Assembly: GCF_000016125.1 (NCBI RefSeq)
Contig: NC_009135.1
Span: 806,001 to 870,000, forward strand
Direction of reading: 5' to 3'
DNA: 64,000 nt
From: Methanococcus maripaludis C5
GTDB taxonomy: Archaea > AGJL01 > Methanococci > Methanococcales > Methanococcaceae
Shown here: positions 28,000-36,902 of the stretch, piece by piece
Layout of the letters: every line of letters begins with the position of its first letter
How positions within the stretch are numbered: the stretch's first letter is position 1
The notes under the pieces: model-generated
Seen by the model: only the letters and a program-made list of their open reading frames with translations
Database searches by the model: none
What the model was told of the DNA's origin: nothing
Program-made: the position numbers and the translations under genes

Positions 28000-28557
28000 A
28001 TGGGAAAATCAAATAAACTTAAGAAAAAATATGGAATTAAAGATATTAGTGAACAGGGTTTTTTTGAACATTTTTTTGAACTCGCACTCTGGAATTCCAG
28101 ATTTGTCGTAGTTTTAGCAGTTATTTTTGGAACTCTTGGATCAATCATGTTATTCTTAGCAGGATCTGCTGAAATATTTCATACAATCATAACGTATATT
28201 TCAGACCCGTTGAGTAGTGAACAACACAATCAAATTTTAATCGGGGTTATCGGTGCTGTTGACCTTTATTTAATTGGAGTTGTACTTTTAATATTTAGTT
28301 TCGGGATATACGAATTATTTATCTCAAAAATTGATATTGCAAGAGTAGATGATGATGTTTCAAACATACTAGAAATATATTCTCTAGATGAATTAAAAAG
28401 TAAAATCATAAAAGTTATAATAATGGTTTTAGTAGTCAGCTTTTTCCAGAGAGTTCTCTCAATGCACTTTGAAACATCGTTAGATATGATATATATGGCA
28501 ATATCCATATTTGCAATATCACTTGGAGTTTATTTCATGCACAAACAAAAAGTGTAA
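28000..28557 (+). CDS. UPF0114 family membrane protein
   Basis: This 185-residue protein has about four membrane segments. FELALWNSRFVVVLAVIF and the GAVDLYLIGVVLLIFSFG / YELFISKID region match the UPF0114 (YqhA-like) family. ATG 28000 is preferred, with GAGGTTGG upstream; the TTG at 27994 lies inside that site. The family is widely conserved but its function is not established. It stands alone after uvrB and is convergent with the next gene, with only 5 bases between stops. Confidence 0.82.
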   Translation: MGKSNKLKKKYGIKDISEQGFFEHFFELALWNSRFVVVLAVIFGTLGSIMLFLAGSAEIFHTIITYISDPLSSEQHNQILIGVIGAVDLYLIGVVLLIFSFGIYELFISKIDIARVDDDVSNILEIYSLDELKSKIIKVIIMVLVVSFFQRVLSMHFETSLDMIYMAISIFAISLGVYFMHKQKV

Positions 28558-28562
28558 TACAA

Positions 28563-29003
28563 TTATTCTAAAATCTTGCATTTTTTTAATTTATTCAATA
28601 TTTCTAGGTATTTATTGGACTCATTGCAGATATACCCAATAAATAATTCATGCCTATTTAGTGGAGCTTTTTCCACATTTAATTCATAATGATAAAAATT
28701 TTCTGATTCCTGCATATCTACGTCTAAACATTTCTTGCAGTATATATTATACAAGATATTTTCTCGTAAATAATTAAAATAACCCAAAGCATACTTGCTA
28801 GATTTCGGTATTTCAAATCTAGACTGTTTATTGTGATATAATAGCAACATATTTTCTGCAATTGAAATTTCCTGACCTACTACCTCGAGTATTTCTGGAA
28901 TTTTTAGAACTATTTCACAGTTATTTTTGACACATTCTTCAAAACTTTCTGAATTTTCAATTAAATACAGATAATAGCGGTATTCATGATTATATCTGTC
29001 CAA
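28563..29003 (-). CDS. Hypothetical protein
   Basis: This protein of about 146 residues is rich in Glu, Asn, Tyr and Cys and helical in appearance, with no membrane segment. Cysteines include CKKC and a C near residue 135. The start is uncertain. A G5AT ribosome-binding-like run covers 29007-29013, and either a TTG at 29003 just after it or a TTG at 29015 just before it could initiate; no ATG is available nearby in frame. I recognise no family. Confidence 0.55.
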   Translation of the reverse strand: MDRYNHEYRYYLYLIENSESFEECVKNNCEIVLKIPEILEVVGQEISIAENMLLLYHNKQSRFEIPKSSKYALGYFNYLRENILYNIYCKKCLDVDMQESENFYHYELNVEKAPLNRHELFIGYICNESNKYLEILNKLKKCKILE

Positions 29004-29242
29004 AGTATCCCCCAATAATTAAAAATAATTATATGGCCAAATATGGGAAATTTGGATTAATACACAAATGGGATTAATCATTAATAATTCTGTTTTCATT
29101 CCAATATTAATACCTTTTTAAAATTTTAAAGGAAAAATAACATCTAATTGCTTCTTTTGGATTCCTGAGTTTTTTGTTCTTTCATATTTAGTTTTCACAG
29201 AAACCCTTCTTGATAAAAAAATAATTAAAATTTAAAAAAGTA

Positions 29243-29593
29243 TTATCTCGGCATTAATAAATACCAAGCCTTATCATCATGTTCCTGATATCTAACAGCC
29301 ATAAATTCAGTTTTAGACTTTTTTGACATTTCATGGGTGAAAGTTATAAATGGACATTTTTGTTCACTAACTTCCCCCCTCATTTGTTTTAGTATAGAAT
29401 AGAGTCGCTTAAAATAAGTTATACTATCGTCTTCATCAGGATAAATAGCATCATAAACATTTCTAGTTATGTACACAGGTTCGATAAAACCCCTTCTTTT
29501 CGCATATCGAGAAACATTTATGACCTCGGCCCCAGGCTTTATTACTGGCTCGATTTCTTCTAATTCTTCAGGTATTTCAAAATTGCCCCTCAT
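29243..29593 (-). CDS. Hypothetical protein
   Basis: This 116-residue soluble protein begins MRGNFEIPEELEEIEPV. ATG 29593 has a strong GGAGGGGAT site six bases upstream, so the longer frame from 29638 is rejected. It has an acidic N-terminus, a basic middle (SRYAKRRGF) and a mixed alpha/beta look, with no motif I can name. It is flanked by AT-rich gaps of 240 and 390 bases. Confidence 0.6.
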   Translation of the reverse strand: MRGNFEIPEELEEIEPVIKPGAEVINVSRYAKRRGFIEPVYITRNVYDAIYPDEDDSITYFKRLYSILKQMRGEVSEQKCPFITFTHEMSKKSKTEFMAVRYQEHDDKAWYLLMPR

Positions 29594-29980
29594 CAAAAAT
29601 CCCCTCCAAAGGAAGTAAATTAATATATGGGTTAACATTGCATTTAAATATATGGGTAGAATGGATATTCTTACTTTTTTTAAAAATAGGAATACATTTA
29701 GGGGAAATAATAAAAATTAAAGCTATTTTTACACATTTGTGATAAAGCATATAATTAATCATAATTCAAAAATACCTCCAATAAATGCCCTTTTAAAATC
29801 AACATATAAAAAATCAAAATCAGTAAAAAGTAATTTATAGGTTAAATGACATTGTAGAATCTAAATTTTAGAAAAATAATCGATTTTATAGATTTAAACC
29901 CTATTTTCATCCAAAATTCTTAAAAAAGTATTTAATGGAAGAAATATATATTCTGTAGATTAAATCAGGAACGGAAAAAC
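29594..29980. other. AT-rich intergenic region
   Basis: No gene is seen between the divergent hypothetical gene (minus) and the winged-helix gene (plus). A TATA-like GAAATATATATTC at about 29940-29952 lies some 30 bases before the winged-helix gene start and probably belongs to its promoter. The rest shows only low-complexity A/T. Confidence 0.5.
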
Positions 29981-30517
29981 ATGGTATCCCAAGACGACAT
30001 ACTTTACGAATTTTACAATAACGATGGAATACTCACTACTGAAGAGTTAAAAGACCTATCTGGAATTCCAAGAGAAGAAAGTATAAGGAGTATTTCAAAA
30101 TCTATGAATTCTCTGATTCAAAAAAAACTGATTGGAAAGGTAAAGGGGCCAAAAAACAGCACGATTTATTTCCTAACAAATCCGTACTATTTCCTGTGTG
30201 ATGATGATGAAAGATTGAGGCATGAAAAAACGCACTGTTTAAATGTCATAAAAAAGGTCATGGAACACCATGATGAATGCAAAATTTTTGAACAACAGGA
30301 CATGCTTATCCTAAAATTCAATGCAACGTACCAGATTCGAAATCATCTTAAATTGATAAAATCAGTCATAGAACTTTTTGGAAACTGCTTAAAATATGTT
30401 TTACATGACAATTACATCATAGTAACTGGAAAAACACACTTGGAAATAGATATGTTTAATATCAACCGATTTTTAGGGCAGGAAAAAGAAATTAACTTTA
30501 AAAATAATATAAAATAA
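29981..30517 (+). CDS. Predicted winged-helix DNA-binding protein
   Basis: This 178-residue protein has an N-terminal region of about 70 residues that reads as a winged helix: DGILTTEELKDLSGIPREES, a recognition-like helix SISKSMNSLIQKKLI, and a wing with GKVKGPKNSTIYFLT. The C-terminal part (about 75-178) is a mixed alpha/beta domain with several Cys and His residues and no recognised family. It may be a transcription regulator that senses something through the C-terminal part. It is monocistronic, convergent with the ACT-domain gene. Confidence 0.6.
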   Translation: MVSQDDILYEFYNNDGILTTEELKDLSGIPREESIRSISKSMNSLIQKKLIGKVKGPKNSTIYFLTNPYYFLCDDDERLRHEKTHCLNVIKKVMEHHDECKIFEQQDMLILKFNATYQIRNHLKLIKSVIELFGNCLKYVLHDNYIIVTGKTHLEIDMFNINRFLGQEKEINFKNNIK

Positions 30518-30519
30518 AT

Positions 30520-30945
30520 TTAAATGCAGTATATTTCTTCTGCTTCTAAAACTTCAGTATTATGATCTTTTAATACTTCAATTCCTTTTTTAACGTCTTC
30601 AGTTCTTAAAACTGCTAGTGCTTTATCACCCATTGAAAATGCGTAGACATAATCAATGCTGATATTTTCTTTTGAAAGAATATCGAGAGTTTTTGAAAGA
30701 GCACCGATTTCGTTTGGAATGCATATACATATAACGTCAGTTAAGCTAACTGAAAATCTATTTTCTTTTAAAACTTTTAATGCAAGATCTGGATTTGAAA
30801 CAACCATTCTTAAAATTCCATAATCAGAAGTGTCTGCAACGCTGAGTGCTGAGATATTTATTCCTGATTTTTCGAGGATTTCGGTTACTTCTTTTAGTCT
30901 TCCGGATTTATTTTCTAAAAATACTGATAATTGTTTGATAATCAT
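30520..30945 (-). CDS. Tandem ACT-domain protein
   Basis: This 141-residue protein has two ACT domains: IKQLSVFLENKSGRLKEVTE and, from about residue 70, CIPNEIGALSKTLDILSKE. ACT pairs bind amino acids and regulate metabolism. ATG 30945 follows GGAGGGGTTAAT; the upstream start at 30978 is inside the paaK end. It is the last gene of the iorA-iorB-paaK operon, 13 bases after paaK, so it may respond to an aromatic amino acid. Confidence 0.85.
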   Translation of the reverse strand: MIIKQLSVFLENKSGRLKEVTEILEKSGINISALSVADTSDYGILRMVVSNPDLALKVLKENRFSVSLTDVICICIPNEIGALSKTLDILSKENISIDYVYAFSMGDKALAVLRTEDVKKGIEVLKDHNTEVLEAEEIYCI

Positions 30946-30958
30946 ATTAACCCCTCCA

Positions 30959-32257
30959 TTAAAGTTTTCTTTTGTCAATTACTCTTTTAGCCTTTCCTTC
31001 GGTTCTTTCGATAGTTTTTGGCTCTACAAGCTTAATTTTAACACTTATTCCTAAGGTACTTTCAATATTATGCTTGATTTTTTTGCTTAACTGTTCAAGC
31101 ATGCTAATTTTGTCTGAGAAGAACTGATCTTCAACTTCCACCCAAACTTCAAGAACGTCTAAATTATTTATTCTATCTACTATTAATAAGTAGTGTGGCT
31201 TTGTTTCGCTCATTTCTAAAAGAACGCTTTCGATTTGTGATGGGAAAACATTAACTCCCCTTATAATTAACATATCGTCGCTTCTTCCAGTACACTTGTT
31301 CATTCTAACAAGAGTTCTTCCGCATTCACATTTTTCATAATTTAATGAAGTTAAATCTCTTGTTCTGTACCTTAAAAGAGGCATTCCTTCTTTTGTAATT
31401 GTGGTAAACACGAGTTCACCCTCACTTCCAGCTGGGAGTGGTTTTAAGGTAACTGGATCAATAATTTCAGGAACAAAATGGTCTTCGTTTACGTGTAAAC
31501 CTGCCTGATATTCACAATCACATGCTACACCAGGGCCCATTACTTCACTTAAACCGTAAATATCCATTGCTTTTATTCCAAGTTTAATTTCAATTTCTTT
31601 TCTCATGCCTGGAGTCCAAGGTTCCGCACCAAAGATTCCAACCCTTAAACTGATGTCATCGGTGGTCATTCCTGCTTCTTCAAGAGATTCTGCCAAATAA
31701 AGAGCGTATGACGGAGTACATGCAAGAACTGTTGTTTTAAAATCAGCCATTAATTGAACTTGTTTTTGGGTATTTCCACCAGAAATTGGAATTACGGTTG
31801 CACCCAATTTTTCACTTCCGTAGTGCAATCCAAGACCTCCAGTAAAAAGGCCGTATCCATAAGCAATCTGAATAAAATCCTCTCTTGAAGCTCCTGCACA
31901 GTTTAATGCCCTTGCAACAACTTCAGACCACATTGCAATGTCTCTTCTTGTATATCCGACAACAGTTGGCTTTCCAGTGGTTCCTGATGAAGCGTGAACT
32001 CTCACGATTTCGCTCATTGGAACTGAAAATATTCCAAAAGGATAGTTATCCCTTAAATCCTGTTTTGTTGTAAATGGTAATTTTGAAAGATCGTCAATAC
32101 TTTGAATATCTTCAGGGTAAACGCCCATCTCTTGCATCTTTTTCCGGTAAAACGGAACATTGTGGTAAACACGATTAACAGTTTCTGAGAGTCTTTTGCT
32201 TTGAAGTTCCCTCATTTCTTCTCGATCCATGCATTCAATAGTTTCATTCCAAATCAT
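30959..32257 (-). CDS. paaK: Phenylacetate-CoA ligase family (aryl-acid:CoA ligase)
   Basis: This 432-residue adenylate-forming enzyme activates phenylacetate or related aryl acids to CoA thioesters. The AMP-binding loop is [16 protein letters not shown] and the A5 region is [12 protein letters not shown]; the C-terminal domain follows [19 protein letters not shown]. Length is standard. It lies 10 bases after iorB. In methanococci, aryl acids are taken up, activated and reductively carboxylated by indolepyruvate oxidoreductase to the 2-oxo acids of Phe, Tyr and Trp, and this gene fits the activation step. Confidence 0.9.
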   Translation of the reverse strand: MIWNETIECMDREEMRELQSKRLSETVNRVYHNVPFYRKKMQEMGVYPEDIQSIDDLSKLPFTTKQDLRDNYPFGIFSVPMSEIVRVHASSGTTGKPTVVGYTRRDIAMWSEVVARALNCAGASREDFIQIAYGYGLFTGGLGLHYGSEKLGATVIPISGGNTQKQVQLMADFKTTVLACTPSYALYLAESLEEAGMTTDDISLRVGIFGAEPWTPGMRKEIEIKLGIKAMDIYGLSEVMGPGVACDCEYQAGLHVNEDHFVPEIIDPVTLKPLPAGSEGELVFTTITKEGMPLLRYRTRDLTSLNYEKCECGRTLVRMNKCTGRSDDMLIIRGVNVFPSQIESVLLEMSETKPHYLLIVDRINNLDVLEVWVEVEDQFFSDKISMLEQLSKKIKHNIESTLGISVKIKLVEPKTIERTEGKAKRVIDKRKL

Positions 32258-32267
32258 TATATCCCTT

Positions 32268-32834
32268 CTATTCTAGATTGTAACCCAATTCAAAAGCTTT
32301 TAAATTCAATTCCAGAAACTTTTCAGGAACGGTATCTTTTATAGCTTTTATCCATTCTTCTTTTTTAATGTTGCTATTTTGTGCGAGAACCCCTATTAAG
32401 GCAACATTAACCGCTTTTATCGTTCCTGCATTTTTTGCAAGAGATAGTGCATCTACCGGAATATATCCAATGTTTAATTCTTCAAGTTTTTCACCTAAAT
32501 CAGCAGGATACTCCATATCCCCCGTTATCACCGGCATTGGATCTATTCTTTGAGTATTTACTACCAATTTTCCATTTTCTTTTAAATAATCTACGTATCT
32601 TGCACCTTCGAGCATTTCAAAAGCCAAAACTATGTCTGCGGTTCCTTTTTCAACTACAGGGGAATAAACTTTGTCGCCAAATTTAACATATGCAACTACA
32701 CTACCGCCCCTTTGAGACATTCCGTGAACTTCTGAAACTTTTACGTCTTTTCCGAGATTTTGTGCAAGCGTTCCTAAAATTTTAGAGGTTAAAACTGCGC
32801 CCTGCCCACCAACTGCTGCGATGACGATATTCAT
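32268..32834 (-). CDS. iorB: Indolepyruvate:ferredoxin oxidoreductase, beta subunit
   Basis: This 188-residue gamma-type pyruvate-oxidoreductase domain starts [20 protein letters not shown] and has [19 protein letters not shown], both signatures of the IorB subunit. Its ATG overlaps the iorA stop by one base (TAATG), implying coupled translation. With IorA it interconverts aryl pyruvates and aryl acetyl-CoA with ferredoxin. Confidence 0.93.
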   Translation of the reverse strand: MNIVIAAVGGQGAVLTSKILGTLAQNLGKDVKVSEVHGMSQRGGSVVAYVKFGDKVYSPVVEKGTADIVLAFEMLEGARYVDYLKENGKLVVNTQRIDPMPVITGDMEYPADLGEKLEELNIGYIPVDALSLAKNAGTIKAVNVALIGVLAQNSNIKKEEWIKAIKDTVPEKFLELNLKAFELGYNLE

Positions 32835-34570
32835 TATTTTACCACCTCAACTATTGCTGAAAATTTACATAAGTCTTTACAAAGCCCGCATCCAACGCAT
32901 AATGAATCGTTTATCTTTGCAACTTTTCCGTCAAATGAAATTGCTGGACATCCTATTTTTAAACATAATTTGCAGCCAGTACAAAGTTCAGGATCTATTC
33001 TATAATCTTTAAAATCAAATTTGGCGCCTTTTATCAATACACAAGGTCTTTTTGTAATGATTAACGAAGGTTCTTCTGCATTTACTTCTTCTTTTATCGT
33101 TTCTTCGAGTGATTTTAAATCGTACGCGTCAACCACTCGAATTCTGTTTATTCCAATTGCTCTTCCAAGTGTTTCAAAATCAATTGCAGGAACACTTTCT
33201 CCAGAGAGTGTTTTTCCAGTTGAAGGGTTTTCTTGGTGTCCCGTCATTGCAGTGATTGAATTATCTAAAATTATCACGGTACTGTGTCCTTTGTTGTATA
33301 CAATATCCATTAAACCAGTAACTCCAGAATGACAGAATGTAGAGTCTCCGATAACCGCAACAGATTTTTTAGCGAAATCTTTTCCTCTTGCTTTTTCAAA
33401 TCCGTGTGCCATTCCAATACTTGCGCCCATACAGATTGTGGTATCGATTGCATTTAATGGCCCAAATCCCCCAAGGGTGTAACAGCCAATGTCTCCAGCA
33501 ACATGGAGTTTTAATTTTTTAAGAACATAAAATGGACCCCTATGGTGGCATCCAGGACACAGGACTGGTGGCCTTTGAGGTAACTCATCAAATTTATCAA
33601 TAACTTCTTTTGATTCGTTTAAAAGCGCATTTCTAATTATTTCGCTGCTTAATTCTCCGATAATTGGGAATATTTCTTTTCCAATTACGTTTAATCCCAT
33701 TGATTTAATTTTTTGCTCAAAAATGGGTTCCAATTCTTCAAAAACATAAACTTTATCGCAATTTTCAACGAATTCTTTAATTTTTTCTTCTGGAAGAGGG
33801 TAGCTCATTCCAAATTTCAAAAAAGATGCATCGGGAATAACTTCCTTTGCGTAATTGTATGCAATTCCGCTCGTAATAATTCCGATTTTTTTATTCCCAT
33901 ATTCAATTTTGGTTAAATCTGATGAATCTGCAAAAGTGGATAGTTCTTCTAATCTTTCTTCGATGAAAACTCTTCTTTTTTTCGCATATGCAGGTGCTGA
34001 AATATATTTCGAAGGATTTTGATCATATGGTTTTAGTTCAATTGATTCTTTTTCTTCCAATTCAACCAGACTTTGTGAGTGAGATACTCTCGTGCTGAGT
34101 CTCAATATTACTGGAGTATCAAATTTTTCACTGATTTCAAAACCCAATTTAACAAAATCTTTACATTCTTGACTGTCCGAAGGTTCTAATACCGGTATTT
34201 TTGCAAACATTCCATAATATCTTGTATCTTGCTCGTTTTGGGAACTGTGCATACTAGGATCATCTGCAACAACTATCAAAAGTCCTGCATTAATTCCTGT
34301 ATATGCGACAGTCATCAATGGATCTGCTGCAACGTTTAATCCCACGTGTTTCATTGAAACTATGGTTCTAGCGCCTGCAATTGCTGAACCGATACCTACT
34401 TCAAGAGCAACTTTTTCATTTACAGACCATTCCGAATTAATTTCAGAATATTTTGAAATATATTCGGTAATCTCAGTACTAGGGGTTCCGGGATACGCTG
34501 TTGCCACAAGAACCCCTGCTTCGTAAGCGCCTCTCGCCACTGCCTCGTTTCCAAGCATTAATTTTTTCAT
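32834..34570 (-). CDS. iorA: Indolepyruvate:ferredoxin oxidoreductase, alpha subunit
   Basis: This 578-residue thiamine-diphosphate enzyme starts MKKLMLGNEAVARGAYEAG and has VATAYPGTPSTEI, the ThPP-binding GDIGCYTLG and GDSTFCHSGVTGL motifs, and a C-terminal 2[4Fe-4S] ferredoxin domain (CTGCKLCLKIGCP and CVGCGLCKDLCK). It is the first gene of iorA-iorB-paaK-ACT. A GAGAGGCTGATC site directly precedes the ATG. In this setting it probably runs in the reductive direction to make aromatic amino acid precursors. Confidence 0.94.
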   Translation of the reverse strand: MKKLMLGNEAVARGAYEAGVLVATAYPGTPSTEITEYISKYSEINSEWSVNEKVALEVGIGSAIAGARTIVSMKHVGLNVAADPLMTVAYTGINAGLLIVVADDPSMHSSQNEQDTRYYGMFAKIPVLEPSDSQECKDFVKLGFEISEKFDTPVILRLSTRVSHSQSLVELEEKESIELKPYDQNPSKYISAPAYAKKRRVFIEERLEELSTFADSSDLTKIEYGNKKIGIITSGIAYNYAKEVIPDASFLKFGMSYPLPEEKIKEFVENCDKVYVFEELEPIFEQKIKSMGLNVIGKEIFPIIGELSSEIIRNALLNESKEVIDKFDELPQRPPVLCPGCHHRGPFYVLKKLKLHVAGDIGCYTLGGFGPLNAIDTTICMGASIGMAHGFEKARGKDFAKKSVAVIGDSTFCHSGVTGLMDIVYNKGHSTVIILDNSITAMTGHQENPSTGKTLSGESVPAIDFETLGRAIGINRIRVVDAYDLKSLEETIKEEVNAEEPSLIITKRPCVLIKGAKFDFKDYRIDPELCTGCKLCLKIGCPAISFDGKVAKINDSLCVGCGLCKDLCKFSAIVEVVK

Positions 34571-34992
34571 GATCAGCCTCTCAAACGAATAGTTGATAAA
34601 ATATTTGCGTGATTTTTATGAAAATAACGATTAATCCAATATTTGATAAGGATTTAAACAATATCAAATCTTTCCGGTTTGAATATGGAATGACTGTTAT
34701 TTATGCATATTGTAAATTGTTGAAATAAAAAAGCCGCAAATACGTTAAAATAATAAGTTTGAAAATACTAAAAAAAAGAAATTCTGGATGAATATCCAGT
34801 AATTTATAGTCAAAACCCCTATTTCTTAAATTACCCTTCCGATTATTCAAGCAATTGATGAATGTATCCCTATATTTTGGGACAATTAACTATTTTTGAA
34901 TGGAACACCATATAAAAATTGTTACCTAGATTTATTAGATAAGATTGTATCAAAATTAAAATAAAATTGAAAAAAAATGCAATTGATTAAGT
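34571..34992. other. Intergenic region between the solute-binding gene and iorA
   Basis: No protein gene is seen. On the minus strand a hairpin plus T-tract lies at 34771-34799 (listed separately). Upstream of it on the same strand there is a TATA-like TTTTTATATGG at about 34909-34919 and a weak TCCC/GGGA pairing at 34868-34883. A transcript of about 100-120 bases between these points is possible. The iorA promoter must lie in the 150 bases before 34570. Confidence 0.4.
34771..34799 (-). terminator. Hairpin followed by T-tract (leftward)
   Basis: Read on the minus strand, arms CTGGAT and ATCCAG around a 4-base loop (34784-34799) are followed by TTTCTTTTTTTAG. This resembles a bacterial intrinsic terminator and is the clearest such structure in the window. 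It lies about 190 bases past the solute-binding protein stop and 200 bases before iorA. Confidence 0.5.
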
Positions 34993-35739
34993 TTACTCGA
35001 TTTCAAAATATTTTACTCTTAATTTAGTATATGTTCCATCATCACACATATCCAGCAAGTATTCATTTATACTTTTCATCAAATCTTCATTTTCAAGTGG
35101 GAAAACTATTCCAAAGTAGTGAATATCGGTATTTTCTAGAATATTTAAATCAGTTCCATTTTTTTTTAAATATTTACAAATGAAATAATCAGCAAGTATT
35201 CCATCCACTTCACCAGATACTAGTGCCGAATTTAAATCATAATAATCATAATATTTTACAATTTCAAAATTGACGCTTTTTTTGTATGATTCCGTATGAT
35301 CCACATAAACCGTATCGCCGACGACCCCTATTTTTTTACCTTCAAAATCCGTTAAACTTGAATAATCCAAATCTAAGCATGCTAGGGAAGAATATGAGTA
35401 CATGTACAATTGTGAAAATAATGAATCTTCCTCTCTTGAAGCCGTTTTAGTTATCGCCGAAATTGAACAATCTACATTTCCAGAACGGGCTGCAATATAA
35501 TTTCCATATTTATAATCGGTTTCAACAAACTCAACTTTTTTATTCATCCTTTTGGCAATTTCTGAAATTAATTCTATTTCAAAACCTTTTAATTCACCTT
35601 TTTCATAATACTGATATGGGGGGATATATGGATATATACCAACCACCAATTTATCAGATTCAAAATACTCTTTAGAGGTAATGCATGCACTTGTTAATAC
35701 TAACATACTAAAAAGTATTAATATTGCAGTTTTTTTCAA
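34993..35739 (-). CDS. Solute-binding lipoprotein, family 3 (amino-acid ABC type)
   Basis: This 248-residue exported protein begins MKKTAILILFSMLVLTSAC, a lipoprotein signal with an LTSAC lipobox. The mature part has VVGIYPYIPPYQYYEKGELK and GFEIELISEIAKRM, typical of periplasmic-binding family 3, plus DCSISAITKT and GKKIGVVGDTVY. The start is a TTG at 35739 with AGGTGA upstream. No ABC permease or ATPase gene is adjacent, so it is an orphan binding protein, perhaps a sensor partner or one using a distant transporter. Confidence 0.85.
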   Translation of the reverse strand: MKKTAILILFSMLVLTSACITSKEYFESDKLVVGIYPYIPPYQYYEKGELKGFEIELISEIAKRMNKKVEFVETDYKYGNYIAARSGNVDCSISAITKTASREEDSLFSQLYMYSYSSLACLDLDYSSLTDFEGKKIGVVGDTVYVDHTESYKKSVNFEIVKYYDYYDLNSALVSGEVDGILADYFICKYLKKNGTDLNILENTDIHYFGIVFPLENEDLMKSINEYLLDMCDDGTYTKLRVKYFEIE

Positions 35740-35834
35740 ATAGTCACCTTTTTTTACCGAGTACGTATTAAATTGTTAACTAATTATCGTTTTAATATTA
35801 AATATACTTTTTGTGTAGGGCATTTGTAGAAACC

Positions 35835-36893
35835 CTAAATCCACTTTTTTCGTCTGAAAAACATTACCATTGAAGTTAAAATCAACCCCATTACAATAAG
35901 AACATAAAAATATCCAAAATTCCATTTTAATTCAGGCATATTCTCAAAATTCATCCCATAAAGTCCTGCAACAAATGAAAGTGGAATAAAGATTGTGGAA
36001 ATTATTGTAAGTACCTTCATAATTTCGTTCATGTTATTGCCCATTACAGAAAGATGTATTTCCGCAATATTTGACGTATTGTCCTTTAAAACATCAATCG
36101 TTTCAATTAAATGGACTGTGTGGTCGTATAGGTCATGAATGTATAATAAATTACGTTTTTCGATAAATTCATACTCATCCCTACTGAATTTATGAAATAT
36201 TTCTTTAAATGGCCCTATATTTTTCCGTAACACCACCAATATTTGTCTTATTTGCTTTACACGTACAATTTCTTCATTTTCAATTTCTGAAAACAGTTTT
36301 GAATCATATTTTTCAATTTCATCTTCAATATGTGAAATTATTTCAAAATAATGGTCAATTATAGAATCGAGTAGTGCATAGAACAAATAATCCAGTCCTT
36401 TTTCACGAATTGATCCTTTTTTGTTTGAAATCCTATCGAGTAAATGTTCAATAATATGAATATCCTGTTCAAAAAATGTAATCAATATATTGTTTTTCAA
36501 AAGTATGCTGAGCTGTTCTGATTCGAGTGGTTTTTTTGGATCTTCTTGGTGGATTATCCTTGTTACAAGGTATTTGTATTTCCCATAAACTTCGAATTTA
36601 GTTCTTTGACTTGTATTGAGTATATCTTCAAGGGTTAATTTGTGAAGTTCATATTTTTCACCAATCAACCTCATTTCTTCGGCATTTGGAATCCCCGAAA
36701 ATATAATCCAATTTACACATGAATGGTCAATAATTATCTCATCTAGACTTTTTACCTGTTTTTTCAAAAAATTATCCATATTATAACTGATAAATAGTAT
36801 TTCAGTCTCTTTTAAATCAATTTCACCAGTATATACCAAATCTCCTGGGGGCAACCCTGCTTTTTTTGAATAAGTACTTCCAATTTTTCTCAT
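35835..36893 (-). CDS. corA: CorA-type Mg2+/divalent cation channel
   Basis: This 352-residue protein has a long cytoplasmic N-terminal alpha/beta and helical region and two C-terminal membrane helices. The pore signature YGMNFENMPE sits between them (GMN at about residue 317). It ends in a basic FFRRKKW tail. Length is as expected. The start ATG at 36893 has GGTGGGAGT overlapping the end of the P-type ATPase gene, so the two form an operon for cation homeostasis. Confidence 0.92.
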   Translation of the reverse strand: MRKIGSTYSKKAGLPPGDLVYTGEIDLKETEILFISYNMDNFLKKQVKSLDEIIIDHSCVNWIIFSGIPNAEEMRLIGEKYELHKLTLEDILNTSQRTKFEVYGKYKYLVTRIIHQEDPKKPLESEQLSILLKNNILITFFEQDIHIIEHLLDRISNKKGSIREKGLDYLFYALLDSIIDHYFEIISHIEDEIEKYDSKLFSEIENEEIVRVKQIRQILVVLRKNIGPFKEIFHKFSRDEYEFIEKRNLLYIHDLYDHTVHLIETIDVLKDNTSNIAEIHLSVMGNNMNEIMKVLTIISTIFIPLSFVAGLYGMNFENMPELKWNFGYFYVLIVMGLILTSMVMFFRRKKWI

Positions 36894-36902
36894 ACTCCCA
36901 CC

